Positions 37,854 through 45,499 of a stretch of 64,000 bases of DNA are shown in pieces (position 1 is the first letter of the stretch; the number at the start of each line of letters is the position of its first letter). The notes under the pieces are model-generated. The model searched no databases, had not been told where the DNA came from, and saw only the letters and a program-made list of their open reading frames with translations. This DNA comes from Haloarchaeobius amylolyticus (GTDB lineage: Archaea; Halobacteriota; Halobacteria; Halobacteriales; Natrialbaceae): positions 124,001 through 188,000 of the forward strand of contig NZ_JANHDH010000002.1 in the NCBI RefSeq assembly GCF_026616195.1, in the 5' to 3' direction. The position numbers and the translations under genes are program-made.

Positions 37854-38990
37854 TCACTCCTCGGCGAGATACCCGCGCTTGCACTCCGGGCAGATGTCGC
37901 CGGCACGCAGCGAGGTCCGCGAGGCGAGTTCGGTGTTCCCGCAGGCGGGACAGACGAGGTCGCCGCCGCCCCGGGAGGGCGAGCCGGTGCCGGGCGCCTG
38001 GGCCTCGCTGGCCGAGGCGATGCCGGTCGGGGAGCCGCTGGCGGCGTTCCGGGCGCGCTGGTCGCTCTCCTGCTCGGCCGACCGCGCGCTCGCGTTGTCG
38101 ATGAACTCCGCGTCGTGGCCCTTCTCGGGTTCCTGTGCGTCGGCCTCGGGGTGGCCGCCCTCGAACTCCACGTCGGCGGCCTCGCCGTCGGGCGCGGTCG
38201 CGTCGTAGCCGTCGTCCTCGCCGCCGTGGTCGGGCCACTCGCGTTCCTCGGTCGCCTGCTCGCCGTGGCGGGTCTCGTGTTCCGGCCACTCGCCGTGTTC
38301 GCGCTCGCTCTCCTCGGGTTCTTCGGGTTCGTCGCCCGGCAGGATGACCCCGTCGTCGGTCTCGGGGTCCGCGTGGGGGTCCGACGCCTCGGCCTCGGTC
38401 ACGACGTCCGCGTCGGCGACTGCGTCGTCGGGCTCGGCGTCGGGGGCGTCGGCCGGCTCCGCGGCCTCGCCGTCGTCGTCGTCCCCGCCGAGGATCATCG
38501 CGTCGTCGTCGCTGTCGACGGTCGCCGCGTCCTCGGCGGGTGTCTCGGCGTCGACGGCCGGCTCGGTGATGTCGTCCGCCACCTCGTCCTCGTCGTCGCC
38601 CCCGATGAACTCGGCGTCGTCGTCCTCCGCGTCGACGGCCGGCTCGGTGGGCTCGTCCGCCACCTCGTCCTCGTCGTCGGCGGTCGCCTCCGCGACGACC
38701 TCCGCCGCGACCGCGTCGGCATCGTCGTCGTCGGCCGCGTCCTCGGGCGCCTCGACGTCGCCCGTGGCGGCAGCGTCCTCGCCGACCGCCTCGTCACCGG
38801 CCGCCGCGCTCTGGCCGTTCGAGACGCTCGTCACCTCGGTGTTCTCGCTGATGAGCGACTTCTCGCCACAGCGCGCGCACACCTCGTACTCGCGGACGGT
38901 CATCACGACCTCGTTGCCTTGCTCGTCGCGCTCGTCCTCAATCTCTGTCTCGCTCCAGTCGTGACCGAGGAGCGAACACCTCAGACCCAT
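37854..38990 (-). CDS. DUF7093 family protein with terminal zinc ribbons and long acidic linker
   Basis: A 378-residue protein with a zinc knuckle at each end. The N-terminus MGLRCSLLGHDW with CARCGEKS, and the C-terminus LVCPACGNTEL with ICPECKRGYL, are joined by about 260 residues of Ala/Asp/Glu low complexity. The linker contains near-repeats such as EVADEPTEPAVDAEDDDAEF and EVADDITEPAVDAE. This build suggests a tether between two binding partners. Function unknown. The TATA box (gtaaaagag, minus strand) is centred 27-28 bases upstream. Confidence 0.8.
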   Translation of the reverse strand: MGLRCSLLGHDWSETEIEDERDEQGNEVVMTVREYEVCARCGEKSLISENTEVTSVSNGQSAAAGDEAVGEDAAATGDVEAPEDAADDDDADAVAAEVVAEATADDEDEVADEPTEPAVDAEDDDAEFIGGDDEDEVADDITEPAVDAETPAEDAATVDSDDDAMILGGDDDDGEAAEPADAPDAEPDDAVADADVVTEAEASDPHADPETDDGVILPGDEPEEPEESEREHGEWPEHETRHGEQATEEREWPDHGGEDDGYDATAPDGEAADVEFEGGHPEADAQEPEKGHDAEFIDNASARSAEQESDQRARNAASGSPTGIASASEAQAPGTGSPSRGGGDLVCPACGNTELASRTSLRAGDICPECKRGYLAEE

Positions 38991-39014
38991 TGTGACGGCC
39001 TACCCCGTCCGGCC

Positions 39015-39023
39015 GTAAAAGAG
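39015..39023 (-). promoter_or_regulatory. TATA-like box of the DUF7093 gene
   Basis: ctcttttac on the minus strand sits at leaderless distance from the ATG at 38990. Confidence 0.55.
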
Positions 39024-39100
39024 TTTGCCGACCTGCCACTCGCGGGGGGCCGCGCTGGCCAGTCCCGCTGGCGGCTGTGCGGCGCGAATCGCGCCGCGTC

Positions 39101-39110
39101 ATTATATAAT
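39101..39110. promoter_or_regulatory. Orphan palindromic TATA box (attatataat)
   Basis: A perfect 10-bp palindrome of A and T inside GC-rich DNA. Rightwards, transcription would start near 39132, the first base of repeat copy A; no coding frame begins there. The downstream gene starts only at 39392 and the leftward gene has its own TATA box. It may drive an untranslated RNA. Confidence 0.45.
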
Positions 39111-39132
39111 ACTGACACGGACGTGGGCGCGT

Positions 39133-39222
39133 GCTGGGGAAAGCGTGGTGTGGTCGCGGCAGGGGTGCGGTAGGGGTGCGGTGGCAGGGCGTTGGTGGTG
39201 GCGGCCACCGACGCCAGCGCGA
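39133..39222 (+). repeat. Dispersed intergenic repeat, copy A (diverged)
   Basis: About 90 bases starting gctgggga and ending gacgccagcgcga. It shares with copy B the order gctggggA..., gtggtg, ggtcgcgg, G-rich middle and gccagcgcga end. It is the weakest member and lacks the intact tcttccatgccgcc block. It fills most of the 400-base gap between the DUF7093 and winged-helix genes; the rest of that gap shows no gene. Confidence 0.55.
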
Positions 39223-39391
39223 CCCAGCTGCTCGTCGTCGTGACCCACCGCGACGGACATCTGGACAGCCCCCGAGCTTCGACCGCGGACTCGACGGCCC
39301 AGCCAGTCACCCCACCAGCCCCGGCTGCGACCCTGCCTCCCCATCGAGACAGGGGCAAGGGTGAAATCGTATCCGCCCGAAGTGTGAACTG

Positions 39392-39688
39392 ATGAAGGCA
39401 AAGCGGGAGTTCCGGAATCGGGCCGACATCGACGTGTCGGTGCTCGATGCCCTCGTTGACCGCGCCGAAGACGGCATGACAGTCTTCGAACTCCGCTCGC
39501 ACGTCGAGGCGGACATCGACGACCTCGAGACCGCGCTCGCAGGGCTGAAGGAGGACGGCCTCATCGTCGTCGAGCAGTCGGCGTCCCGGACGGTCATCAA
39601 GCCCGCGGACCGGGTCATCCCCGACCCCGAGGACCTCGCCGAGGACCCGTCGCTCATCGACGAACTGCGGAAGAAACTACCCTTCTGA
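39392..39688 (+). CDS. Winged-helix protein (DUF6432-like)
   Basis: A 98-residue protein. After MKAKREFRNRADIDVSVLDA comes a winged-helix pattern: DGMTVFELRSHVEADIDDLE and ALAGLKEDGLIVVEQ, then a beta-wing and an acidic C-terminus ending LRKKLPF. It is probably DNA-binding, as for small haloarchaeal wHTH proteins; its target is unknown. It converges on the FAU-1 gene 48 bases away. Confidence 0.78.
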   Translation: MKAKREFRNRADIDVSVLDALVDRAEDGMTVFELRSHVEADIDDLETALAGLKEDGLIVVEQSASRTVIKPADRVIPDPEDLAEDPSLIDELRKKLPF

Positions 39689-39736
39689 CCGACCGGGTCG
39701 TCCGGCCCGGCCGCAACCCTCCGTCCCGACTGCCAC

Positions 39737-41155
39737 TCACTCGAGCGCGCGTTCCACCGCGGCGGCGACGCTGCGGGCCTTCTCCGCGAGTGCCGCCGGC
39801 ACGTGCCCGGCCGCGACCGCCTCGTCCAGTTCGTCGTCGTCGACCCGCTCGACCGTCCCGTCGGCGTGTTTCACCACGTCGACGTGGAGGTCGACGTAGC
39901 GGGCCGCCTCGGGGAACAGCTCGACCGGCGTGCAGATGTTGACGTAGGTGCCCTTCTTCGTGCCGTCCTCGCCGCGGTAGACCGTCGGGTACCACCAGCG
40001 CCCCTCCTTCAGTTTCGTGATGGCCACGTCCCCCTGCTCGCGGGCGACGCCGAGGGCGTCGTAGCTGCCGCCGCCGGACATCTGGCGTTCGAGGGTGACC
40101 TGTCCGGCGGGGTCGTAGTCGGTTATCTCGCCGCGGCCCAGCACGATGAGCCGGCCCTCCGGCTTCCCGTGGGCGAGCGCGATGCGGTCGCCGCGCTGGG
40201 GCCCGAACTGCTCGGTGACGGCCTGGAACGGGAACTCGCCGCCGGGGTCGTCACAGACCGCCTCGACGAAGTCGACCGCGGTACTGGCGGCGCGATGGGC
40301 CGCCTTGATGCGGTGGTGGCCGACCATCGTGCGCTCGACGTCCCGGCGGATCTCGTCGAGGCCGAAGCGGCACTCGCGGCCGAACCAGACCCAGGCGGTG
40401 CCCTCGCCGGGCGCGAGCCGGTTCGGCGCGTCGTCGGGGTCGCCGCCCGCGTCTGCCAGCTGGTCCTCGAGGTCCGCGGCGCGGTCGACCGCGGCCTGGA
40501 GCGCGTCGGCGAGTACCGACATGTCGGCGTCGGCGGCCGCGCGCTGCCAGCGGACGCCCCAGCCGTCGGGGACCTCCACCGGGAGGATCTCCGTGGTGCG
40601 GACGATCTCGGTCGCGCGCTCGCCGTCGACGTTCGCGGAGACGCCCGAGCGCCCCTGCGAGAGTTCGACCAGCCCGTCGTGGACCGTGATGTCGGTCCCC
40701 AGCAGGGCCCGGTCGTCGCTCCATGGTGCGGCCGGCTCGTCGACCTGCACCCGGACCACGTCGCCGTCGTCGACGTAGCCCTCGACCTTTCGGAACGGGA
40801 GAAAGCCCTCGGCATCGCCCAGGTCGACGACCGCGCCGCTGCCGAGCGTCTCGGAGACGACGCCGTCGAAGACCGCGCCGCGGGGGGCCGCGCCGTCCCA
40901 GTCGAGCGCGTCGACGCCGACGCCGGTCACGATTTCGCGGACCGATTCGAGCGTCTCGCGCTCGCCGATGAGGCTGACGCCCTGGCGGTCGTCGGTGGTC
41001 GCCACCTCGACCGCGGCCGGCTTCGCCGAGAGGTCGGCCTCGTGGTCCTCGAAGCGCCGCCGGATGGGCGGGGACGCCTGCACCACGTCGAACCCTTCCG
41101 ACAGCAGGAGCTGGGTGAGCGCGGTCGTGTAGATGCCCCGGACCCGGACACTCAT
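39737..41155 (-). CDS. fau-1: FAU-1 type RNA-binding protein/probable ribonuclease
   Basis: A 472-residue protein. The N-terminal half resembles the RNase E/G S1-like region (ETLGSGAVVDLGDAEGFLPF) and the C-terminal part a DUF402 domain (GDVAITKLKEGRWWYPTVYR, KGTYVNICTPVELFPEAARY, VDLHVDVV). Pyrococcus FAU-1 binds AU-rich RNA and is reported to act on 5S rRNA precursors. The ATG at 41153-41155 overlaps the stop of the preceding gene (ATGA), indicating coupling. Longer upstream frames lack haloarchaeal composition and were rejected. Confidence 0.85.
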   Translation of the reverse strand: MSVRVRGIYTTALTQLLLSEGFDVVQASPPIRRRFEDHEADLSAKPAAVEVATTDDRQGVSLIGERETLESVREIVTGVGVDALDWDGAAPRGAVFDGVVSETLGSGAVVDLGDAEGFLPFRKVEGYVDDGDVVRVQVDEPAAPWSDDRALLGTDITVHDGLVELSQGRSGVSANVDGERATEIVRTTEILPVEVPDGWGVRWQRAAADADMSVLADALQAAVDRAADLEDQLADAGGDPDDAPNRLAPGEGTAWVWFGRECRFGLDEIRRDVERTMVGHHRIKAAHRAASTAVDFVEAVCDDPGGEFPFQAVTEQFGPQRGDRIALAHGKPEGRLIVLGRGEITDYDPAGQVTLERQMSGGGSYDALGVAREQGDVAITKLKEGRWWYPTVYRGEDGTKKGTYVNICTPVELFPEAARYVDLHVDVVKHADGTVERVDDDELDEAVAAGHVPAALAEKARSVAAAVERALE

Positions 41156-41526
41156 AGCTGCTCGCGGGTCGGTGCGAAACGGACCCGATCGTGGACGCTC
41201 GGGCCGAGCGTGAGTTCGACGGTCCCGTCGTCGAGGAGGCGGCCGTCTTCGACGAACACGCCCCACGTGTCGAAGCGCAACCAGCCTCGCATCTCGGCCG
41301 CGTGCGTGGTGATGTCACAGTACTCGACGGTGTGTTCGGGGTGCTCGCTGGCGCTGTGGGCCATCTCCATGTCGGAGTAGACCACGTCGTTCGTCTCGAA
41401 GAACTCCATCAGCGCCGCGGCGTCGGCCTCGGTCTGCTCGGCGATGGCCGCGGAGGCTGCCTGCAACTCGTCGGTGGACAGGCCGACCTCGCGCAGGGCC
41501 GCCTGCGTCCGCTGGTCGAAGTGCAT
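41152..41526 (-). CDS. DUF7532-like small protein, coupled to FAU-1
   Basis: A 124-residue acidic protein. It is helical at first (TQAALREVGLSTDELQAASA) and then beta-rich (EHTVEYCDITTHAAEMRGWL, DTWGVFVEDGRLLDDGTVEL). No catalytic motif is seen. Its stop codon overlaps the FAU-1 start by the sequence ATGA, so the two are translated from one mRNA and probably act together. Function unknown. Confidence 0.75.
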   Translation of the reverse strand: MHFDQRTQAALREVGLSTDELQAASAAIAEQTEADAAALMEFFETNDVVYSDMEMAHSASEHPEHTVEYCDITTHAAEMRGWLRFDTWGVFVEDGRLLDDGTVELTLGPSVHDRVRFAPTREQL

Positions 41527-41592
41527 ACGCGCCGCTACAGGAGGCAGGGTCTTTACTGGTACGACAGCGACCGCGGAGCGGTTCGTCGGAAA

Positions 41593-41775
41593 TCAGTCGT
41601 CGGCTGCGGTGTCGCCCCAGGAGGACGACGTGCGAGTCGGGCGAGAAGAGGGCGGGGTGGTGGTCGTGGTCGGCTCGTCGTCTGTCGGTGTAAGTGTAGG
41701 TACTGGTTTCTTAAACCCGTCCTCCTCCGTCGGAAGCGGGGTGTAAAGCATCTGTCGGCTGTTATTCTCTGTCAT
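41593..41775 (-). CDS. Small Thr/Pro-rich protein (60 aa), possibly real
   Basis: From ATG 41773-41775 a 60-codon frame starts MTENNSRQMLYTPLPTEEDG, continues FKKPVPTLTPTDDEP and then has a Thr/Ser/Pro-rich tail. Third positions are markedly less GC-rich than in neighbours. In favour: a gcttatg box on the same strand at leaderless distance. Against: low complexity and unusual codon use. No family recognised. Confidence 0.45.
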   Translation of the reverse strand: MTENNSRQMLYTPLPTEEDGFKKPVPTLTPTDDEPTTTTTPPSSRPTRTSSSWGDTAADD

Positions 41776-41800
41776 TGTCTCGCATAGCGGGCTCACCTCG

Positions 41801-41807
41801 CATAAGC
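41801..41807 (-). promoter_or_regulatory. TATA-like box before the 60-aa gene
   Basis: gcttatg on the minus strand is centred about 28 bases before ATG 41775, within a local AT-rich patch. Confidence 0.4.
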
Positions 41808-41937
41808 CTCCCCCTATTACGCGTATTGAGGATTAATGTCATTCTAGGATTCGACGTTCGTCACCTAGGGTCCTGTGTGGACACACGCTCTGCCGTAGGG
41901 GGAAGCGTTACGGGGCCGATGTCCGTACGACTGGGCA

Positions 41938-42972
41938 ATGAGTCCACGCCGTGACCCGGTCGAGCGGGCTGCCGACCGGGCCAGTGACCTGTACGAGATC
42001 GCGACGTGGGAGCCACGGACCGAGTTCGACGACTTCGCCGTCAGCATCTACGAGGGCCTCCGGCCGGCGGCCCGGTTCGGCGTCATCGTCGTCGCGGGCA
42101 TCCTCGCCCTCCTGCTGTTCGGGCTGGTCGCCATCGGCGCCGTCACCACGCCACTCGTCGGCGGTTTCGTCGTGCTCTCCATCGTCCCCGCGTTGCTCTT
42201 TGCGGTCTACATCTACCGGAGCGACGTGACGACCAACGAACCCCTGCGACTGGTCGTCGGCACCTTCCTGCTCGCCATCCTGTTCTCGACGTTCGCCAGC
42301 GTCGTCAACACGGTGATGAGCGCCGGCTTCCGCCTCGTCGGCATCCCCACGACCTCGCTGCTCGGCGGGTTCATCTACTTCTTCTTCATCGTCGGTCCGG
42401 GCGAGGAGTTCGTGAAGTGGCTCGCCATCCGGATGTACCCCTTCCGGCGCCCCGAGTTCGACGCCGTCATCGACGGTGCGGTGTACGGCGCCATCGCCGG
42501 CCTCGGCTTCGCCACCATCGAGAACGCGGTCTACATCACCAGCAGCATCAACCAGGCGTCGACCGTCCCCATCGTCGACGCGGGGTCGGCCATCGCGACG
42601 GTCCGCGCCTTCGCCGGCCCGGGCCACGTCATCTACTCCGCCATCGCCGGGTTCTACCTCGGCCTCGCGAAGTTCAACCGGGAGTACTTCGGCCCCATCG
42701 TCGTCAAGGGCCTCCTGCTCGCGTCGCTGTTCCACGCGACCTACAACATGACCGTCAGCCGGGTGCCCCAGCTGCTCTCGGCCGCCCTCGACGTGAGTCC
42801 CATCGCGGCGTTCTTCGGCTACGTCGTCGTCTACGACACCGCCATCGGGCTGTTCCTCTACCGGAAGATACGGAACTACCGCCGCGCCTACGACGAGGTC
42901 GGCGCGCAGGGTCACGGCGTCGAGGACGGCGAGTCCGAACTCACCGAGTTCGACCAGCCGCCGCGGTACTGA
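41938..42972 (+). CDS. PrsW-family intramembrane protease
   Basis: A 344-residue polytopic membrane protein with about eight hydrophobic segments. The PrsW signatures are present: GPGEEFVKWLAIRM (EExxK), LGFATIENAVYI (ExxxY) and a late LFHATYNM with the conserved His. PrsW proteins are putative membrane-embedded metalloproteases; in Bacillus PrsW cuts an anti-sigma factor. The target here is unknown. The N-terminal 40 residues are cytoplasmic and charged. It converges on riboflavin synthase (9 bases between stops). Confidence 0.88.
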   Translation: MSPRRDPVERAADRASDLYEIATWEPRTEFDDFAVSIYEGLRPAARFGVIVVAGILALLLFGLVAIGAVTTPLVGGFVVLSIVPALLFAVYIYRSDVTTNEPLRLVVGTFLLAILFSTFASVVNTVMSAGFRLVGIPTTSLLGGFIYFFFIVGPGEEFVKWLAIRMYPFRRPEFDAVIDGAVYGAIAGLGFATIENAVYITSSINQASTVPIVDAGSAIATVRAFAGPGHVIYSAIAGFYLGLAKFNREYFGPIVVKGLLLASLFHATYNMTVSRVPQLLSAALDVSPIAAFFGYVVVYDTAIGLFLYRKIRNYRRAYDEVGAQGHGVEDGESELTEFDQPPRY

Positions 42973-42981
42973 GGTGCGAAA

Positions 42982-43587
42982 TCAGGCCAGCCGGTCGGTA
43001 TAGCCGTCCAGCATGTTCTCGACGTACTTCGCCATCACGTCGACCTCGAGGTGGACGTGGTCGCCCGGCTCCTTCGCCGAGAGGTTCGTCAGGTCGTAGG
43101 TCGTCGGGATGATGGCGACCGCGAACTCGCCGTCGCCCTTCTCGGCGACGGTCAGGCTGATGCCGTCGAGCGTCACCGAGCCCTTGTCGACGACGTACTG
43201 CTCGTAGCCCGCGGGGAGTTCGAAGGTGAAGCGCCAGTCCTCGCCGACCCGGTCGACCGCCAGCACCTCGGCCGTCGTGTCGACGTGACCCTGCACGATG
43301 TGGCCGTCGAAGCGCCCGTCGGCGGGCATGGCGCGTTCCAGGTTCACGAGGTCGCCCTCGCCTACGGTCCCGAGGTAGGTCTTCGCTACGGTCTCCTCGG
43401 CGAGGAAGACCGAGAACGTCTCGTCGTCGAACGCCTCGACCGTGAGGCAGACGCCACTGACGCTGATGCTCGCGCCGTGCCCGATGTCTTCGAGGACCAC
43501 GTCGCCCGCGATGCGCAGGCGTCGCCCGTCGTCGGTCTCGGTCACGTCGACCACCTCGCCCGTCTCCTCGACGATGCCGGTGAACAT
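42982..43587 (-). CDS. ribE: Riboflavin synthase, alpha-type
   Basis: A 201-residue enzyme that dismutates two lumazines into riboflavin. It has two lumazine-binding repeats: MFTGIVEETGEV with SISVSGVCLTVE and ERAMPADGRFDGHIVQGHVD, then SVTLDGISLTV. Many archaea use an unrelated riboflavin synthase; haloarchaea carry this bacterial type, a known lateral acquisition. The start MFTGIVE is invariant in the family, so the many in-frame codons upstream are not coding. Confidence 0.95.
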   Translation of the reverse strand: MFTGIVEETGEVVDVTETDDGRRLRIAGDVVLEDIGHGASISVSGVCLTVEAFDDETFSVFLAEETVAKTYLGTVGEGDLVNLERAMPADGRFDGHIVQGHVDTTAEVLAVDRVGEDWRFTFELPAGYEQYVVDKGSVTLDGISLTVAEKGDGEFAVAIIPTTYDLTNLSAKEPGDHVHLEVDVMAKYVENMLDGYTDRLA

Positions 43588-43704
43588 GGCCGGGGCTTCG
43601 GCCCGGGCGGCGGAAAGGGTTGCTATCTGGGGTGGACGAGTCGAATCTACCGGGTGGCGCGCGCTGACTCTCGTGGTGAACGGCAGTGAACCCGCGGAGT
43701 CGAA

Positions 43705-43860
43705 CGCGCGCGAGGGCTCGTGAGAGCCTGCTCTCACGGTGGACGACCGGCGTGAAGCGGAACGCAGTGGAGCGAAACGGAGGAAGTCGGCTGGGGAGGG
43801 TGTGGTGCGGTCGCGGTACTGTGCCATGCGGGGGCGGTCTTCCATGCCGCCAGCGCGAGT
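43705..43860 (+). repeat. Dispersed intergenic repeat, copy B
   Basis: About 155 bases beginning gcgcgcgaggg and ending tcttccatgccgccagcgcg. Landmarks in order: gcgcgaggg, gaccgg...ggaacgcagtg, agtcggctggggaggg, gtggtgcggtcgcgg, tcttccatgccgcc, agcgcgagt. Copies C and D (both on the other strand) show the same landmarks in the same order. It lies in the 424-base gap between riboflavin synthase and a small membrane protein; the rest of the gap shows no gene. Confidence 0.8.
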
Positions 43861-44011
43861 GGACTGGCCGCTGTCGCTATCCACCGTTTCACTGCGACCA
43901 CCGACCACCGACGCTAGAAACGACTTCGGCACCACCGACCGACTCCAGCCACCGCCGCGATTACCGCAGGGTCCGCACCATTTTTGTCGGGGTATGGCCA
44001 ACAGACTGTCG

Positions 44012-44284
44012 ATGGGTCGGAGCATCATCGAATCGGTGAAACTGCTGGCTGTACTCGCGTTCGCGCTCCCGGCGATAGCCGCCGGGCTGGACATGTTCTT
44101 CCTGCGCGGCGAGACGACCATGGGCGCGGCGCTGGTCGTCATCGGCGTCCTCATGATCCTCGTCGAGAAGTACATCGACAGCCCGTTCGACCTCCCCGGA
44201 AAACTGGCCGGGTCGGTCGTCGAGACGGTCGTCAAGGAGCCCGAGGAGATCGACGAGTCGACATCGAAGTCGAACCGCGAGTAA
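44012..44284 (+). CDS. Small membrane protein (DUF7533-like)
   Basis: A 90-residue protein with two transmembrane segments (VKLLAVLAFALPAIAAGLDM and AALVVIGVLMILVEKYI), followed by a charged cytoplasmic tail. The start is uncertain: ATG 44012 lies 27-30 bases after a T-rich box (ccattttt), while an ATG at 43994 would add six residues. Function unknown. Confidence 0.65.
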   Translation: MGRSIIESVKLLAVLAFALPAIAAGLDMFFLRGETTMGAALVVIGVLMILVEKYIDSPFDLPGKLAGSVVETVVKEPEEIDESTSKSNRE

Positions 44285-44308
44285 GACGCAGCCTGTCTCT
44301 GACCCGCG

Positions 44309-45490
44309 TCAGGGCGACAGCGAGCGCGGGAACGCCCCGAGCGCTCGCCCGCCGTCGTCGGTTATCGCGACCAGTTCCGCGAGCCTGACGGTCCCTTCTT
44401 CGGCGTCGGTCACGCCGGCGTCCAGCGCCAGCACCGTCCCGGCGTCGAGTTCGGTGTCGTCCGGCAGCTCGCCGAGCAGGGGGGCCTCCCGGCGTTCCAG
44501 CCCGACGCCGTAGGCGGCCGTCTCGTCCCCGTCGAAACCGTAGGCCGCGACCTCGGCCTCGAGTTCGGTGAGAACTGCGCCGGCCGTGACGCCGGGTTCG
44601 AGTTCGCCGAGGGCGGCGTCGAGGGCCGTCTCGACCGCGAGCTGGGCGCGGCGGGTCCAGCCGCCGTCGCCGTCGACGACGAACGTCCGGACCAGCCGGC
44701 CGTGGTAGCCGTCCGGGCCGTGGGGTGCGAGGTCGACGACGACGGTGTCGCCGGGTTCGATGGGGTCGTCCGAGCGTGGGGTGGCGGTTCGGCCGGCGAC
44801 GCCGATGCTGGTCGTGCCCGGAGCGACGCCCTCGGCGGCCATGGCGGCGTCGGCCTCGCGCCGGAGCCGGAGGGCAGTGAGCGGGGCGTCCTCCCAGATG
44901 AGGGGGCCGTCGTGGTCGTGGTCGTCGGGTTCCGGGTGAGGGCTGGAATCGTGACCGTGTCCATGCCCATGCCCGTCTTCGGTGAGGTCACCCGGCTCTG
45001 CCGCGGCCAGCACCGCGGCGACGCGGCGCATCCCGGCGCAGGCAGCCGACTGGACCGTGGTCTGGCGGAGCTGTTCGGCGTCGGTCTTCGCCTCGCGGGC
45101 GTCCTCGACGGCCGCGGTCGAGGCCACCTCGAAGCCCTCGTTCTCGAGGTAGAGCGCGGCGTCGTGGGGGATGGTCCGGGGCGCCAGGACCGTCCCCGAC
45201 AGGCCGAGGTCGTCCAGGACGGTGGCGACCCGGGTGCCGGTCGGGATGTCCTCGCCGGCGGGCAGAATCTGTGCGTCGGGGTACGCCTCGGCCGCCGCGT
45301 CCGGGGCCTCGGGCGCGAGCAACAGCGCCTGGTCGGCCGTCACGACGACGGCGAGTTCGCCCTCGAGGTGGGCGGTCCGGGCGAGGGAGCGCAGCGTCGG
45401 GTCGGCCTCGCGACCGACGTGGACGAACGCGCAGGCGTCGCGGTCCCGCAGCTCGCGCTGGACTGGCTCGAAATCGATGGAGAGCGACAT
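44309..45490 (-). CDS. M24 (Xaa-Pro dipeptidase-like) protein with lost metal ligands and His-rich insert
   Basis: A 393-residue protein with the aminopeptidase-P/prolidase layout: an N-terminal creatinase-like domain (1-125) and a pita-bread domain. Aligned to prolidase, only the first metal ligand is clear (Asp253 in VVVDLAPHG). The second Asp is Gly264, the His is Tyr327 (AAYGVGLERREAP), and the two Glu positions are Asp357 and Ala371. Residues 173-194 are an insert rich in His (HGHGHGHDSSPHPEPDDHDH). It is likely a non-peptidase, perhaps metal-binding. The stop of the upstream helicase lies ten bases before its ATG, so they form an operon. Confidence 0.78.
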   Translation of the reverse strand: MSLSIDFEPVQRELRDRDACAFVHVGREADPTLRSLARTAHLEGELAVVVTADQALLLAPEAPDAAAEAYPDAQILPAGEDIPTGTRVATVLDDLGLSGTVLAPRTIPHDAALYLENEGFEVASTAAVEDAREAKTDAEQLRQTTVQSAACAGMRRVAAVLAAAEPGDLTEDGHGHGHGHDSSPHPEPDDHDHDGPLIWEDAPLTALRLRREADAAMAAEGVAPGTTSIGVAGRTATPRSDDPIEPGDTVVVDLAPHGPDGYHGRLVRTFVVDGDGGWTRRAQLAVETALDAALGELEPGVTAGAVLTELEAEVAAYGFDGDETAAYGVGLERREAPLLGELPDDTELDAGTVLALDAGVTDAEEGTVRLAELVAITDDGGRALGAFPRSLSP

Positions 45491-45499
45491 CACGTGGCC

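Noticed and set aside
43739-44011. N-terminal extension of the small membrane protein at 44012
   Set aside because: Upstream codons lie in repeat copy B and have no haloarchaeal protein character; a T-rich promoter box sits just before the chosen start.
42982-44235. N-terminal extension of riboflavin synthase by more than 200 codons
   Set aside because: The family begins at MFTGIVE, and the extension runs through repeat copy B and non-coding DNA.
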